In this document: positions 10,214 to 21,213 of the stretch, piece after piece | Layout of the letters: each line of letters begins with the position of its first letter | Numbering within the stretch: the stretch's first letter is position 1 | NCBI GenBank assembly: GCA_907165275.2 | Contig: OU015655.1 | Span: 14,086,501 to 14,150,500 of the forward strand | Length of the DNA: 64,000 nucleotides | Direction: 5' to 3' | Source: Zygaena filipendulae | Lineage: Eukaryota > Arthropoda > Insecta > Lepidoptera > Zygaenidae | Position numbers and translations under genes: made by a program | Notes under the pieces: model-generated | What the model was told of the DNA's origin: nothing | What the model saw: the letters and a program-made list of their open reading frames with translations, nothing else | The model's database searches: none

Positions 10214-10446
10214 GCCGCACTCAGCGTCGACTTTAATCATTACTTAGTTAAGTATAGATTTTTAAAACAAAACTGCCGCATTCAGACAAGTTTAATAAAT
10301 TAATGTTAATTTGAATTTAACTTATTAAGTTACATCTCATTAAATGACAATTAACATTAATTTACTGAACGTCTCTGATTGCGGCAATTTTGTTTTAAAA
10401 ATCTATACTTAACTAAGTAATCATTAAAGTCGACTCTGAGTGCGGC
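10214..10446. mobile_element. Foldback MITE with GCCGCACTCAG ends
   Basis: The element is one long imperfect palindrome. The left arm (10214-10278: GCCGCACTCAGCGTCGACTT, then ATTACTTAGTTAAGTATAG) is the reverse complement of the right arm (about 10381-10446) with few mismatches, and the pairing continues inwards through an ATTAATGTTAATT block. A partial copy of one arm is at 18637. Non-coding; superfamily unknown. Confidence 0.8.
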
Positions 10447-10497
10447 CGGAGTGGGTTTAAAGTGAACTATAATTACAATGATTTATGTAATACCTAA

Positions 10498-10684
10498 TAG
10501 CTTTTCCCTGCAGTTTCACCCGCGGAAATTTCGGAGATCCCGCAGGAATTCCGAGATACAAATTACACTATTTCTTTTCCTGTACCTCTGAGAATGTGTG
10601 TACAAAATTTCATGATGATCGGTTGAGCCATTAAGTCGTGAAAGCATAACAGACAGACAGACAGAGTTACTTTCGCATTTATAA
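10498..10684 (-). mobile_element. Helitron type A, diverged
   Basis: Terminal CTAG mutated; hairpin arm weakened (CCCTGCAG). Contains a CAGACAGACAGACAGA tract near its 5' side. Followed within 5 bp by a second Helitron in the same orientation. Confidence 0.75.
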
Positions 10685-10688
10685 TAAA

Positions 10689-10885
10689 CTAGCTGTGCCC
10701 CGCGGTTTCACCCGCGTAAATTCGGAGTTCCCGCGGAAATTCCGGGATAGAAATTACCCTGTGTCCTTCTCTGTACCCTGACAACGTGCATGCCAAATTT
10801 CATCCAAATCCGTTCAGCCGTTTTTGCGTGATTGCGTAACAAACATCCAAACATCTACACTTTCACTTTTATAATATTAGTAGGA
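10689..10885 (-). mobile_element. Helitron type A, well preserved
   Basis: Minus-strand start TCCTACTAATATTATAAAAG, end CTAG flanked by A on the plus strand. Second member of a same-direction pair with 10498. Confidence 0.85.
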
Positions 10886-11259
10886 TTATAAGTATAGGGA
10901 TTTATTCTGAATGAATACTTCAAAATATCACCCTGTTGTCGCAAATGGGCGAATTTTTCTCCCAATAGGTATAAGTATCGCTCTCCTTACGTCGCAGTGT
11001 CGTATACATAACATATAATACGATCCTTTGTGGCGCGTTTGCAATTTTAATACGATCCGGATGTGCATACGTGAATAATAAATTGCCGCGTGTAATCTCA
11101 TATCTGCCCTCTCTATGTAGCGGTAATAATTTATTGCGGGATACACGTACGTACATATCGAGTCACTCAATATGTACGACTCGACGCTGCCACGTCACTT
11201 ACGTTACATTGCATGGACTATGTAGTTTTTCTAATAAAAAAAAACATGTCTTTCAGAAA

Positions 11260-11437
11260 CTGCTACCCGCCATTTCTTAGAGTTTCCGCGGGAATTTCGA
11301 GATTAAAACTACCCTACGGTCTTTTCTATACCCATGACAATGTGAATGAAAAATTTCGCCATGATAAGTTGTGTAGTTAAGAGGCGAAAGCGTAACAAAC
11401 AAAAAAACACTTACATACGCATTTATAGTATTTGAAT
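11260..11437 (-). mobile_element. Helitron type A, 3' end degraded
   Basis: Core (TTTCCGCGGGAATTTCGAGA) and body are recognisable; the terminal hairpin and CTAG are gone. Confidence 0.6.
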
Positions 11438-11554
11438 ATCCGAATTTTATGACAATCCCACCAAAAGTTACAGGCACAAATAGCGGATGCTCCTATCGAA
11501 TCAAAGTTAAATTTTTAAATCTTTGAACAAATATTGATGTCAATTATCATTATA

Positions 11555-11766
11555 CTAGCTGTGCCCCGCGGTTTCACCCGCGGTAATTTCGGAGTTCCCG
11601 CGGGAATTCCGGGATAAAAAGTACCTTATGTCCTTCTTTGTACCCCTGACAACGTGCATGCCAAATTCCATCCAAATCCGTTTAGCGGTTTTTGCGTGAT
11701 TGAGTAACAAACATCCAAACATCTAAACATCCACACTTTCACATTTATAATATTAGTACGAGTAGG
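11555..11766 (-). mobile_element. Helitron type A, near consensus (family reference)
   Basis: Plus strand reads CTAGCTGTGCCCCGCGGTTT then CACCCGCGG. On the element strand this is a 6-bp-stem hairpin (CCGCGG-GTGAAA-CCGCGG), a 7-base spacer and a terminal CTAG next to T, which is the standard Helitron 3' end. The other end is TC preceded by A, so the A|T insertion rule holds. About 210 bp, no Rep/helicase coding. Families like this are moved by rolling-circle replication proteins supplied by autonomous Helitrons (family knowledge). Confidence 0.88.
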
Positions 11767-11825
11767 ATACATTTATGATACTTTTAAAAATTTGTGATGT
11801 AGTACACTAGTCTAGTCTAGTACAC

Positions 11826-12110
11826 TACTTTTTAGTCCGTCTTGTAGATTAATAAAAAAATATTGGACAAGTAGTTTTTAATTTTTTACCTAAAGAAAAA
11901 AAAAACGGAGATGCATTAAGTCGAAATGTCGCGTGACGTCACGCCGTGCTACAATTTAAAATAGCACGTTATGACGTCAAAAGCCTCCACTCCTAAACTT
12001 AATGCGTTTTATCTCAGTATTTATTTCGATAATTTGAAAAGCAAAAAAAGTGTCGTATTATTCTTTTTATTATCTAACTGATGGACTAAATAGAAGTTTT
12101 CATTTTAATA
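11826..12110 (-). mobile_element. Paired-TGACGTCA MITE, copy 6 (diverged)
   Basis: Left and right termini are degraded (starts at CTTTTTAGTCCGTC). Both TGACGTCA 8-mers survive although the sequence between and around them has changed. Confidence 0.7.
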
Positions 12111-12453
12111 CCCCGGAAAATACTCTATTACAGGAACCTCTTAATGGATTAGTGAAGTGACAGGAACTAATCCAGAAGTTGGAAATTGACATCGACACAG
12201 AAGCCGCAACCCGTCTAGGTAATTTCGATTAAAGTTTCAATGTTTGTGACGTCCCTGAAAACTTAAAAGTTTAATTCCGTTATAATCTGAGAGAACTTTG
12301 TTGTAAATTAAACTACATAATTTGGGAGTTTGATGAAAAAACGTGTCACAACCTTCGCAAGCCTCTGGGTGAAACGAAAATAAATAATATTGTCCTGTAG
12401 GTAGGTATATATAGGTATATATTGCAGCAGACACCAAATACTCACCTGGGTTT

Positions 12454-12540
12454 CCCCCCTTATGTCCTTCTCTGTGCCCCTGACAACGCGTATGCCAAAT
12501 TTCATCCAAATCCGTTCAGCCGTTTTTGCGTGATTGAGTA
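12454..12540 (-). mobile_element. Helitron type A body fragment
   Basis: Contains TGTCCTTCTCTGTGCCCCTG and GTTCAGCCGTTTTTGCGTGA only; neither end is present. The short 12580-12590 GACAGCTAGT may be another remnant. Confidence 0.6.
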
Positions 12541-13001
12541 AACGTATGCGAGGATAAGAGCTCGAAAGCGCATTTTCATCCGACAGCTAGTCTATTGATA
12601 AATAGATTAGATACTTTATTCCACAAAATAAATATTGTTTCAATTCACAAACAGGACCTAGTTTTATTTGCAAAACGAAAACTCTTGTTCGTTGTAACAA
12701 ATAGAATTAGAGACAGCTGCTATATGAACAAATTGAAGAAAATTCGAAAAGCTATTGTCATTCTTCATTATTTATCTTGTTTTTTATTTGTTCCAATCCG
12801 ACTGATTTCAAGAAAGTCACCCTTAATAATATTTATTTTTATTTTTATTCATAACTCACTTATCTTTGGCGTTTTGGGGCTCTACGCCGTATTATGCTGT
12901 ATACTTACATTTGAGAAAAAATTTATTATTTTTAAATTATTATTATTATTATTTTTAACCTGGCACATGCTACACGGATAACTTGTTAATTTTATAAGCA
13001 A
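12541..13001. other. Unassigned AT-rich stretch
   Basis: A 128-codon plus-strand frame (12595-12981) is open but rich in Ile, Phe, Leu and Lys, as AT-rich DNA gives by chance, and ends in repeated TTA. I do not call it a gene. Confidence 0.45.
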
Positions 13002-13282
13002 ATAGCTGTGCGGCGGTTTCACCCGCGTGAGTTCCCGCAGGAACTCAAAAGTAGCCTAACTTACTACTCCTTATCAGCTAATTCACAGTGACAGTCTCGT
13101 CAAAATGGGTTCGACCGTTGCGGCAATTCACTCGCGTAGGTTTCGGAATTCCCGCAGGAACTCCGAACTTCTTTCATAAAAACCGTATTTTGAGAATAAC
13201 GATCACAAAAAATGAATTATCCAATTTGGTGCAGTCGTTTGGGAATTAGGTATGCGCTTCGCAACACATTTGACGTTATAGA
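13002..13282 (-). mobile_element. Helitron type D, degenerate
   Basis: Same layout as 4702 and 37352, including the two copies of the GCGTGAGTT/CCCGCAGGAACTC block, but with several deletions and no terminal CTAG. Confidence 0.7.
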
Positions 13283-13648
13283 TTTTGTGAGTATAATTTG
13301 TATTGTAACTTTTTAAAGTTAAGATAAAATTATACTTTAGAATTCCCGCGAAAACACCGGGACAAAATGGTTGTTGAAGGGTGAAAGCCGTACCGAACAT
13401 ACGCGTGTCACGTAAAGTCTTCGTTATTTCAGTCACTTTTCAGCATCTATTTTGGACCCCGAGCAGGAAACTGGCTTTCAAGAGAGCCATGTTTTAACTT
13501 GGGGAACAACCTAACATTGTCATTGGCGTTTCGCCATAATTGAAGAAGTAGATGAAGACATTTTTATTACAAAGAAACGTTGTCATTGGCAAATTATAAT
13601 TATAGACGCCATTATTAAAGAAGAAGAAGAAGAAGATGATATAAGCTG

Positions 13649-13745
13649 TGTACCAAATTTCATTTAAATCCGTTCAAAATTTTTCGCGTGATTGAGTAAC
13701 AAACATCTGAACATGCAAACATTCTCACTTATAATATTACCTACT
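13649..13745 (-). mobile_element. Helitron type A 5' half
   Basis: Contains AAATTTCATTTAAATCCG and GCGTGATTGAGTAACAAACA and ends at ATAATATTACCTACTA. The 3' half is absent; another Helitron follows directly. Confidence 0.6.
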
Positions 13746-13746
13746 A

Positions 13747-13930
13747 TAGCAGACCTGTTCCCCGCGATCAACAGCGTCAACTTCGGAGTTCCCGCGGGAA
13801 TTTCGGGCCTAAAAGTATCCTTTGTCCTTTTTTGTACCACTGACAGCTTTCATGCAAAATGTCATGACGATCGGGTGTAGTAGCTAAGGCGTGAAAGCGT
13901 CACAAACAAATTCGCATTCACATTTAAAAA
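13747..13930 (-). mobile_element. Helitron type A, diverged
   Basis: The core TTCGGAGTTCCCGCGGGAAT is preserved, the 3' hairpin is damaged (CCCCGCGATCAACAGCG) and the 5' TC end is not clear. Confidence 0.65.
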
Positions 13931-14785
13931 ATAACGTTGTATTGTTGCAATTGTTTCGGCAATTATAGTTTGCCGGTAAAATTGGAAGTCGATCAGACGT
14001 CGGAGTTGGTCGCTCCATAGTCGCTCGTCGCTGTAGCGTCTGCACAGAGCGGATAGCATTCAACATGGGCCGTGATTGAAGCATAATTTTCCATTAAAAC
14101 ACCATCCGCTGCAGTGCAAGAGACTAGATTATTCCCGGGCGTAACTCCGCTGCGAACTAGCGAAACAAAACCGTTTCCCCGGGATAACCTGGATTTAATG
14201 CGATTCAGCACCAACTCGATCCTCACGAAACTTTCTAGCGAAGTTCGAAAAGTGATTTTGTTTTCGTTCTCTTTTCCTTTTTTTTTTGTTCTATAAAACT
14301 TCATCGCTTCTTTCATTTTTGCCGCTGTAACTTCTTTGAGGATTTTTTTTTAATCTTTGTAATAAAAACGTAAAATAGTCATTAAAATCTTTTAAAAAGT
14401 GACCGATAAGTACTTTTAATACAAACCTTCAAAAGGTCACTGACTGGTTCGGTAAGTCTACGACTAAGCTTGGAAATGTAAATAACTTTTTTAAATAGGT
14501 GCAGATTAATTAGTTAGATATAACTAAATTTAATAACCCTAGAAGTGTCAAAAATCCATTACGGGGAAACTTAATTAACCGCAATGAGGATAGTCACTCC
14601 AGCAACTTACTCCCGCTATAAAAATACGTTACAATTATAAATCACTACACATGAAACCTTGTAACTTTTCTTGTAACTCTTGCTTTAACGTAAAAAAAAA
14701 AATATCTAAGAGAAACCATGAGGCCCTAACACGAAAGTCTCACTTGCACGAGTGAAGTTCATGATTGAGTATTGATTATTGAGAA
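13931..14785. other. Unassigned intergenic sequence
   Basis: Open frames of 60-107 codons lie on both strands around 13990-14316 but they overlap each other and resemble nothing I know. I see no repeat here. Confidence 0.4.
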
Positions 14786-14972
14786 CTAGCTGGTCGATGC
14801 TGTTTTATCCGCGTCGATTACGGAATTCCTGCGGGAATTCCTGAGCAAAAAGTAGTAACTTCATAGCCTCTTATACGCCTGAAAACGTCGGTTCGGTCGG
14901 TTGAGTTGTTAAAGTGTGAAAGCGAAACAAATAAAAAAACGGACATACGCATCTATAATTTTATTAATAATA
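14786..14972 (-). mobile_element. Helitron, diverged
   Basis: CTAG and the TTCCTGCGGGAATTCC core are readable. The terminal hairpin is lost. Ends in ATTATTAATAAAATTATAG on the minus strand just before a palindromic MITE. Confidence 0.6.
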
Positions 14973-14980
14973 TAAATATA

Positions 14981-15484
14981 CACACCGGCAGAATTAGCGG
15001 AACATAAAAAGGCAGAGTATAGAAATAATTACGTATATATATATTAAAACAAATAATAATTAGACGTGGAGTAATAAATTAATATACATCTTTTAACACT
15101 TTAAAAGTTTTTAATTAAATTATTAAATTTTATTTAAAATAATAATAAAAAAAAAACACTTTTTCTCTAATTTGTGGGCACACAAATAATTTTGCAAATT
15201 AAAGATTACTGTGATTTTAACACTAAATAAATGAACGATTAATAACGTGTGTTTCCCCTTCGTGATTCAACTTTTATTTGCAACATTGTCTGTGTTCTCA
15301 CAAACTAGAGATTTTTTTTAAATTTTGATTACTTTTAATAAAATTTAACTAAAAACTTCTTAAAGTCGATGTTAAAAGATGTATATTAGTTTATTACTTA
15401 TGCCTGATAATAATTTGTTTTAATACATATACGTAATTATTTCTATACTCTGCCTTTTTATGTTCCGTTAATTCTGCCGGTGTG
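14981..15484. mobile_element. 504-bp MITE with long inverted repeats, TA flanks
   Basis: Left end CACACCGGCAGAATTAGCGG and the reverse complement of the right end agree for about 130 bp, with few differences in the outer 70 bp (AGCGG versus AACGG). Flanked by TA on both sides (14979-14980, 15485-15486), which fits a Tc1/mariner-type or other TA-targeting element; 2-bp duplications are weak evidence. Central part is AT-rich without a coding frame. Confidence 0.8.
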
Positions 15485-15636
15485 TATAGTTAGTACGAAA
15501 CACCTGCACTCGATCAAGTGACCTACAAAATATGTTCTCACCATTAGGTACCTATCAATTGATCTGTATCTAATTTTATTTAGAAAACGAAACCGACATT
15601 TATGAGCTCTACAAATCTGCTTTAAAATATACTTAA

Positions 15637-15871
15637 CTAGCTGTCCCGCGCGGTTTCACACGCGATAAATTCGATGCTCCCGCGGAACTGTTCCATACAA
15701 ACCTTGCAACACCTTTTCACCCCGTTAGGGGTTGAATTTTCAAAAATCCTTTCTTATCGGATGCCTACGTCATCTCTACGATCTATATATACGATATCTA
15801 CGACCAGCGGTTTAGGCTGTGCGTTGATCCGTCAGTCATTCAGGACAAAGCATTTCCTATATGTATATAGA
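15637..15871 (-). mobile_element. Helitron type F, intact ends
   Basis: Minus-strand start TCTATATACATATAGGAAATG, then GTCCTGAATGACTGACGGAT; end hairpin CGCGTGTGAAACCGCGCGGG and CTAG. Serves as the uninterrupted comparison for the split copy at 8724. Confidence 0.82.
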
Positions 15872-16066
15872 AGAAGATTGGTGGTTGGTTTATATTAAAA
15901 TTTATTTTATATGTAAGTATTTATTTTGGTGACAAAATTATTGTCATTGAATATTTAAATTCCAAAAACATGGGTAAATTCAGGTAACATACTATCGTAT
16001 TATGAAAATATAAATTATAAGACAACTATAATGCTTAGAGACCGCCATTTTTGTCTAGATATATAT

Positions 16067-16318
16067 GGATGCAGATAAGCAATAACATGTTGACCCACAA
16101 AATTAAGTTATTGATTCAGAACAATTTATTGAGAGTTAGGGAACGTTTTTTGTGTGTTTACCTTATTACATTGCTTAAATATGTAAATAAATATTATTTT
16201 TCTGTCATTTTCTGTCAACATAAAAAATGTTGACACAAAATGGCGCTCCTACTTTTAAAACACGATTTACTCAAAATTTCTCCAGTGTGGGTTAACATAC
16301 TATTGCTTATCTATGTCC
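16067..16318. mobile_element. AGATAAG-TIR MITE, copy 3
   Basis: About 252 bp, slightly longer than the others because of an extra TTTTTCTGTCATTTTCTGTC segment near 16195. Flanked by ATAT on both sides (16063-16066, 16319-16322). Confidence 0.85.
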
Positions 16319-16490
16319 ATATAATGAAGTGAGTAATAAGCTTTAAGACCACGTTTTGTATGTTATCTGGTTTTACGATTCTTGTTAAATTGTAATTATA
16401 ATAAAGTGAGTACAAAAAAATATTCTATTCTATATAAAGTTCGAGGTAATCAGTTTGCAGGGAACTCATTAGGTCCTTGGATACTATAGA

Positions 16491-16706
16491 TCCTCCTAAT
16501 ATAATATTATAAACGCGAAAGTTTGTAAGAATGTATGGATGGATGGATGTTTGTTACTCTTTCACGCAAAAACTACTGAATGGATTTAAATGAAACTTTA
16601 CAATAATATAGCTTATACATCAGATTAACGCATAGGGTACTTTTTGTCCCGGAATTCCCGCGGGAACTCTGAAATTAACGCGGGTGAAACCGCGGGGCTC
16701 AACTAT
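16491..16706 (+). mobile_element. Helitron type A, AACGCG subtype
   Basis: Starts TCCTCCTAATATAATATTAT, with AAACGCGAAAGTTTGTAAG, a GGAT triplet tract and TCAGATTAACGCATAGGG. The terminal CTAG has become CTAT. Close relative at 44938 and an inverted one at 21214. Confidence 0.82.
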
Positions 16707-16800
16707 ATATTATATATTCAACCACAAATCGATAGAAGGTCTAAAATTGTATAAATAATATTATATATATATTATAAATAATAAGTAAAGTACTATAATA

Positions 16801-16844
16801 GGAACTCCGAAACACGCGCGGGTGAAACCCCGGGGCGCAGCTAT
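16801..16844 (+). mobile_element. Helitron 3'-end fragment
   Basis: Only the terminal hairpin region remains: GGAACTCCGAAACACGCGCG then GTGAAACC and GGCGCAGCTAT. Confidence 0.6.
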
Positions 16845-17275
16845 AGTAGGTACAATATAAAAAAGTTTCACTGAAAATAGAGACAATTTTGGCTTTCTTT
16901 AATTTAAATTTTTGATTCTTTGGCCACTCGTATACCTATACCTACAATATAAATAGACTTTGGAGTTTTGATGAAGGATGTTTGTGGATTCCAGCACTCC
17001 AGCCAAACGCATTTATTCTAATTTCATAATAAATACCAATATTATTTATAAATAAGCAGACCAACCTTTTATTACAGTAGAGGAATTTTTTAAATATTAA
17101 TAAGGCTTCAAATCGAAACGCTGATAGCCAGTCGGCCTTGAACTCAACTATTTTAGATTCATATTGCGCCGGGCGCAGGCGCCGGTCGTACAGCCTGTTT
17201 TGTATTTATTAATGTATTGGATGCCTAAATCAGTCACTGTCAAGGACGGTCAAAATCGCTATGACTAACACATAT

Positions 17276-17320
17276 ATAGCTGGTCCCGCGGTTTCGTCCG
17301 CATTTATTTCAAAGTACCAT
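17276..17320 (-). mobile_element. Helitron 3'-end fragment
   Basis: AGCTGGTCCCGCGGTTTCGT with loss of similarity about 45 bp in. Confidence 0.5.
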
Positions 17321-17345
17321 ACATAAGGTAAATTTTGAATAAGAA

Positions 17346-17681
17346 TAGGGATGTCGACGACTTTTGAAAATCTGAATTGTAATTAGTCCGTCAGAAAATA
17401 AAAAAAACAATAAAAACGTAGGTACATTTTGCTTTTTAAAATTAATGAAAATATTAAGAGATTTATAAGAGATTTCTCATTAAAGTTTAGGGTGGGGGCT
17501 CGTGACGTCATTAACCACTCCCCCTTACAAATTGCACCGGATATTGACGTCACGCAAAATTTCAACTCAATGTATCGCCGTTATTTTATGATTGCCTACG
17601 CAAAAAAAGAAAAAAAATACGTGTCCAATATTTTCATTAATCCACAAGACGGACTAAAAAAAATTAGTCAAATAGCCCATT
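17346..17681 (+). mobile_element. Paired-TGACGTCA MITE, copy 7
   Basis: Complete copy with AGGGATGTCGACGACTTTTG and AAATAGCCCATT ends. Both TGACGTCA motifs are kept. The flanking Ts differ from other copies. Confidence 0.8.
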
Positions 17682-18239
17682 GTTCAAACGTTCGTATGCA
17701 TTTCAAAGCACTCGAAGCTAATGAGTGATAAAATCAATGATTGCGTAACAAGTGTTATAACAAACCGGTCTTGGGCCCGAATGTGGGCAACGAAGCACAA
17801 AGCATAGTCACAGTAAGAGTTGCCCGCCAGCCAATGTGCAGTGCGTGACTGAGCGATGCACTTTTGGTGTGCCACGGTCTGTAGCGAGATGGTACTTTCA
17901 CCGTGCCGAGGCATACAGCTGTCAAAATGTACACATACACACACAATAAAATTGATATAGAGATGAGGCTGTAGATATTTAAAAAGAAAAAAATACAGGC
18001 GGTCCTGAATAGCTTTAAAAAAAAATCTTAAAAGCTTCGAAGCTCCAAATTTCATTTTAATTAAGCATATCATAATTGAAATTTTATTTAGTTCAACATC
18101 TCCTTTTATTAATTAATTGTTATCAACAATTATGATTATAACGTACCGATGAGCTTTATGCTCGTTACATAATTCACCGCACAGGGCGTAATGACTACTT
18201 ATGTACAAAATATGCTTGATTCGTATCGTTACGGGTATA
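17682..18239. other. No recognised feature
   Basis: A 129-codon minus-strand frame (17684-18073) has no recognisable domain and biased composition, so it is probably fortuitous. I see no repeat. Confidence 0.4.
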
Positions 18240-18551
18240 AGTTTGCTCAGAATCAACTAGCGAATCGATCGCACTGTTTTAATATAGGTCATATTTTTTC
18301 ATTTTTATCAGGCCATGTCTAAATTATTTATTATACAATATTTGGCGCGCACGCCGCCCGCAGCAAAAAAAATCGAAACAGCAGGCGCGAGAGTAGCACT
18401 TGGAATTTCGTAGATAGGTCACCTTCAAACTAATGTTGAATAACTTTTAAAGTATAATTTTTTTCGACATAAAATATATTTTAATCATATTAGTGTTTAT
18501 TTTTTTAAATGGGGTGTATCAGGTTTTCAATTAATTCATTAACACGTTGTA
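18240..18551. mobile_element. TACAACGTG-TIR MITE, left end missing
   Basis: Very similar over about 310 bp to 62588-62896 (GTTTGCTCAGAATCAACTAG, ATTTGGCGCGCACGCCGCCC, TAGATAGGTCACC). The right terminus AACACGTTGTA is intact; the left inverted repeat is missing. Confidence 0.7.
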
Positions 18552-18636
18552 TAGAGGCATGAGATATTTTGAAAGTAATGCCTCAGCCTCCTTAGCCAAG
18601 TTGACAATCTATAATCGTTTAATTAAGGAACTAAAC

Positions 18637-18704
18637 GCCGCACTCAGAGTCGACTTTAATGATTACTTAGTTAAGCATATATTTTTAAAACAAAACTGCC
18701 GCAA
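18637..18704. repeat. Single arm of the GCCGCACTCAG foldback element
   Basis: Matches the arm of the element at 10214 (GCCGCACTCAGAGTCGACTT, then ATGATTACTTAGTTAAGC), and stops after CTGCCGCAA. No opposite arm nearby. Confidence 0.7.
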
Positions 18705-18727
18705 CAAAACAAAACATACGGATTGAG

Positions 18728-18761
18728 AACCTCCTCGTTTTTGGGAAGTCGGTTAAAAAGG
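18728..18761. repeat. Short shared repeat tail (with 63698)
   Basis: AACCTCCTCGTTTTTGGGAA then GTCGGTTAAAAAGG recurs at 63698-63730. I have seen this motif as the end of common lepidopteran repeats, but cannot name the family. Confidence 0.5.
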
Positions 18762-19020
18762 TCCAACACCAAACTCATTATGTTACTGGGTAGAGTTATA
18801 TGTAGTTTTGACCCAAACAGCCGGGTCAAATTAACCGCCGTCGAGAGAGTAACTTCTCGGTCAGTTTCTTTTTTATTAAAATAGACGGCACTGGCAGGTG
18901 ACGGCGCCTAAGAGGTCGTTCACCCCGACAGCTGAAGGTCAACCGAGAAAAGGACGGGACGGAACGACTCTGCTGCACGCACTGCAGACGGTTCGAAGAA
19001 ATAACGACCCCAGAAATATA

Positions 19021-19347
19021 AGGGATGTGGACTACTTTTGAAAATCAAAATTCTAATTAGTCCGTCAGTTAGAAAATAAAAAAAACAATAGACACGTATT
19101 TTTGCTTTTCTAAATAAATTAAAATATTCAGAGATAAAGCGCATTAAAGTTTAGGATGAGGAGGTCGTGACGTCACTAACCGTAAAACAGCCATACAAAC
19201 TGTCAGAATAGTGACGTCACGCGAAATTTCAACTCAATATATCGCCGTAATTTTTTGATTACCTAAAAAAAGAAAAAATACGTGTCCAATATTTTTTAAT
19301 AATCTACAAGAAGGACTAAAAAATAAAAATTAGTCAACATGCCCATT
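19021..19347 (+). mobile_element. Paired-TGACGTCA MITE, copy 8
   Basis: Near-identical to copy 4; both palindromes perfect. The AAT before GGGATG is replaced by AAGGG. Confidence 0.85.
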
Positions 19348-19461
19348 GTGGCATAACATTGGACTTAGTATCGCTTCTACTTCTGAACAGTTCAGTTACT
19401 TTTTTTGTAATCTTTAATGCAAAAATTTGCACAGATCGTCACCGGGCAGTCTCATAGTATA

Positions 19462-19540
19462 CTAGCTGTGCCCCGCGGTTTCACCCGCGTGAATTTCGGA
19501 GTTCCCGCGGGAACTTCGTAAAATCCTTTACTCGGTGAAA
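19462..19540 (-). mobile_element. Helitron 3' part
   Basis: Intact CTAG plus hairpin (CTAGCTGTGCCCCGCGGTTT) and core; similarity fades after GGGAACTTCGTAAAATCC. Confidence 0.65.
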
Positions 19541-19734
19541 GGGATATTCCTACCATACGTCAAGTCTTTAGGCCTTATGTTTCCAGGGATATCGTGATGA
19601 GTCAGTAGATAGATGGAATCTCTTATATACTTTATACTATACATATAGATCATTATAAATTTTCTGTTGTTTGAGGATACCTTTAATGGATGATGTTGTT
19701 ATTGATAGGCAAGTTTCTTAGTTAATGTCGAATA

Positions 19735-19831
19735 ACAAGCCATGATGTCATAAAAATTCTGCAACTCTGACAATGAGTGTGAATAGGATACTTTTTAGAG
19801 TTCACAAGGGTAAAACCACAGGCACAGCTAG
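19735..19831 (+). mobile_element. Helitron 3' part, diverged
   Basis: Ends ACCACAGGCACAGCTAG followed by T. The upstream body is only weakly similar, with CAATGAGTGTGAATAGGA. Confidence 0.5.
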
Positions 19832-20091
19832 TTTAGATCATAAAAAATATTACAATATACATATACGTATATGATAAAGTTAGTATTAACAGAAAATTAT
19901 ATTGGAATTATTGATATTATCATACGTAAATACTAAGTAGGACCCAAGATAAAGAGCAGCGATGCAAAAACGTAGATACTCAAAAATACGTGAAATATAT
20001 AACCATTTCGAAAAGTTCTAGAAATCAGCTTTATATCGTTGGTTTAAACTTTAAATTACGAATTTGTGTTTATTCAATTACTACTAAATAT

Positions 20092-20205
20092 ATGGCCATT
20101 CACCAACCGGTGCTTGGGATTAAACCCGATAAAAGCCTGTCGTTTTCGGGTTTAAAGTTTAAACCCTATAAAATAACTTAAAATTGGGATAATTGCCCAT
20201 CTATA
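20092..20205 (-). repeat. GGGTTTAAAC-rich repeat (empty-site relative of 61316)
   Basis: Reverse complement contains ATAGATGGGCAATTATCCC, AGGGTTTAAAC and ATCGGGTTTAATCCCAAGCA. The repeat at 61316 has the same order but is interrupted by a MITE at exactly the TTTAA position. Family not known to me. Confidence 0.6.
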
Positions 20206-20530
20206 AGCACTAGATACTAATATTTGATACCACTTTTACATTTGTATGAATCGGTAAATCTGAATAAAACATGTTTTTTTTTCTACATCAATGATTAGAT
20301 CCTTAGAAATTCTACAGATAGAGTAGATAAAGACAAAATCTAGAGATGAGATTTTATTGGCTTTGACATGAAATCAAATCGATTGTTACGGTTCGGATTC
20401 ATTCGAATTTCAATGCCTGTTTTCTCACACTACTTTTCGTTTATTTATATTTAAATAGATCTACAGATAGTAATAGTAAGTAAATGCAGAAAATATATTT
20501 TTTTTTTATAATTACACGTAAATCGGCTAT

Positions 20531-20835
20531 AATGGGCATGTGGACTAATTTTTATTTTTTATTCCGTCTTGTAGATTATTAAAAAATATTGGACACGTAT
20601 TTTTTCTTTTTTTACGTAATCAAAAAATAACGGCGATATATTGAGTTGAAATTTCGCGTGACGTCACTATTCTGACAGTTTGTATGGCGGTTTTAGCGGT
20701 TAGTGACGTCACGACCCCCTCACCCACCCACAATTTATTTGAAAAAGCAAAAAATACGTGTCTATTGTTTTTTTTATTTTCTAACTGACGGACTAATTAG
20801 AATTTTGATTTTCAAAAGTAGTCCACATCCCCATT
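20531..20835 (-). mobile_element. Paired-TGACGTCA MITE, copy 9
   Basis: Starts AATGGGCATGTGGACTAATT, ends CACATCCCCATT. Both palindromes intact. A short deletion removes the AATGCGCTTTATCTCTG block on the right. Confidence 0.85.
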
Positions 20836-21213
20836 TTATTGGAACACAACAAATAATAGGCAATTGGTATGGATACATATATTATTTACATAATTTTTTT
20901 ATTATTTTGCTTAGATTTAAATTAGGGTTTATTTAATTGTAATTAAAGTTTCTTCTAATTCTATATTTTATAAAAATGCATTGAATTATTTTAATTAAGG
21001 TATTATAAGATACAATATGGAGGTATGTGCTGTACGATCTATGACCGAACATCTCCCACGTCAGAGATTTGTATACCTATGTTAGTGTACATTGTGAAAG
21101 CTCTGTTGTAGCGTGCACTCACTCATCATTATTCAATAGTAATTTAATAACACTACGATGTCACCATTGCCCGTGGAGAGAAGTGAATATACAGGTTGTC
21201 TCTATATTTAATA

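Noticed and set aside
11555..11766. The abundant CTAGCTGTGCCCCGCGG repeats as LINE/SINE 3' tails
   Set aside because: I first considered RTE-like tails. The TC start, hairpin a few bases before CTAG and A|T flanks fit a Helitron better, and there is no Pol III box or poly-A end.
12595..12981. 128-codon plus-strand open frame
   Set aside because: Composition (Ile, Phe, Leu, Lys) is that of AT-rich non-coding DNA, no domain is recognisable and it ends in TTA repeats.
13990..14316. 107-codon minus-strand frame near 14 kb
   Set aside because: Three frames overlap on both strands; none has a recognisable domain or splice context.
17684..18073. 129-codon minus-strand open frame
   Set aside because: No recognisable domain, no splice or promoter context, biased composition.
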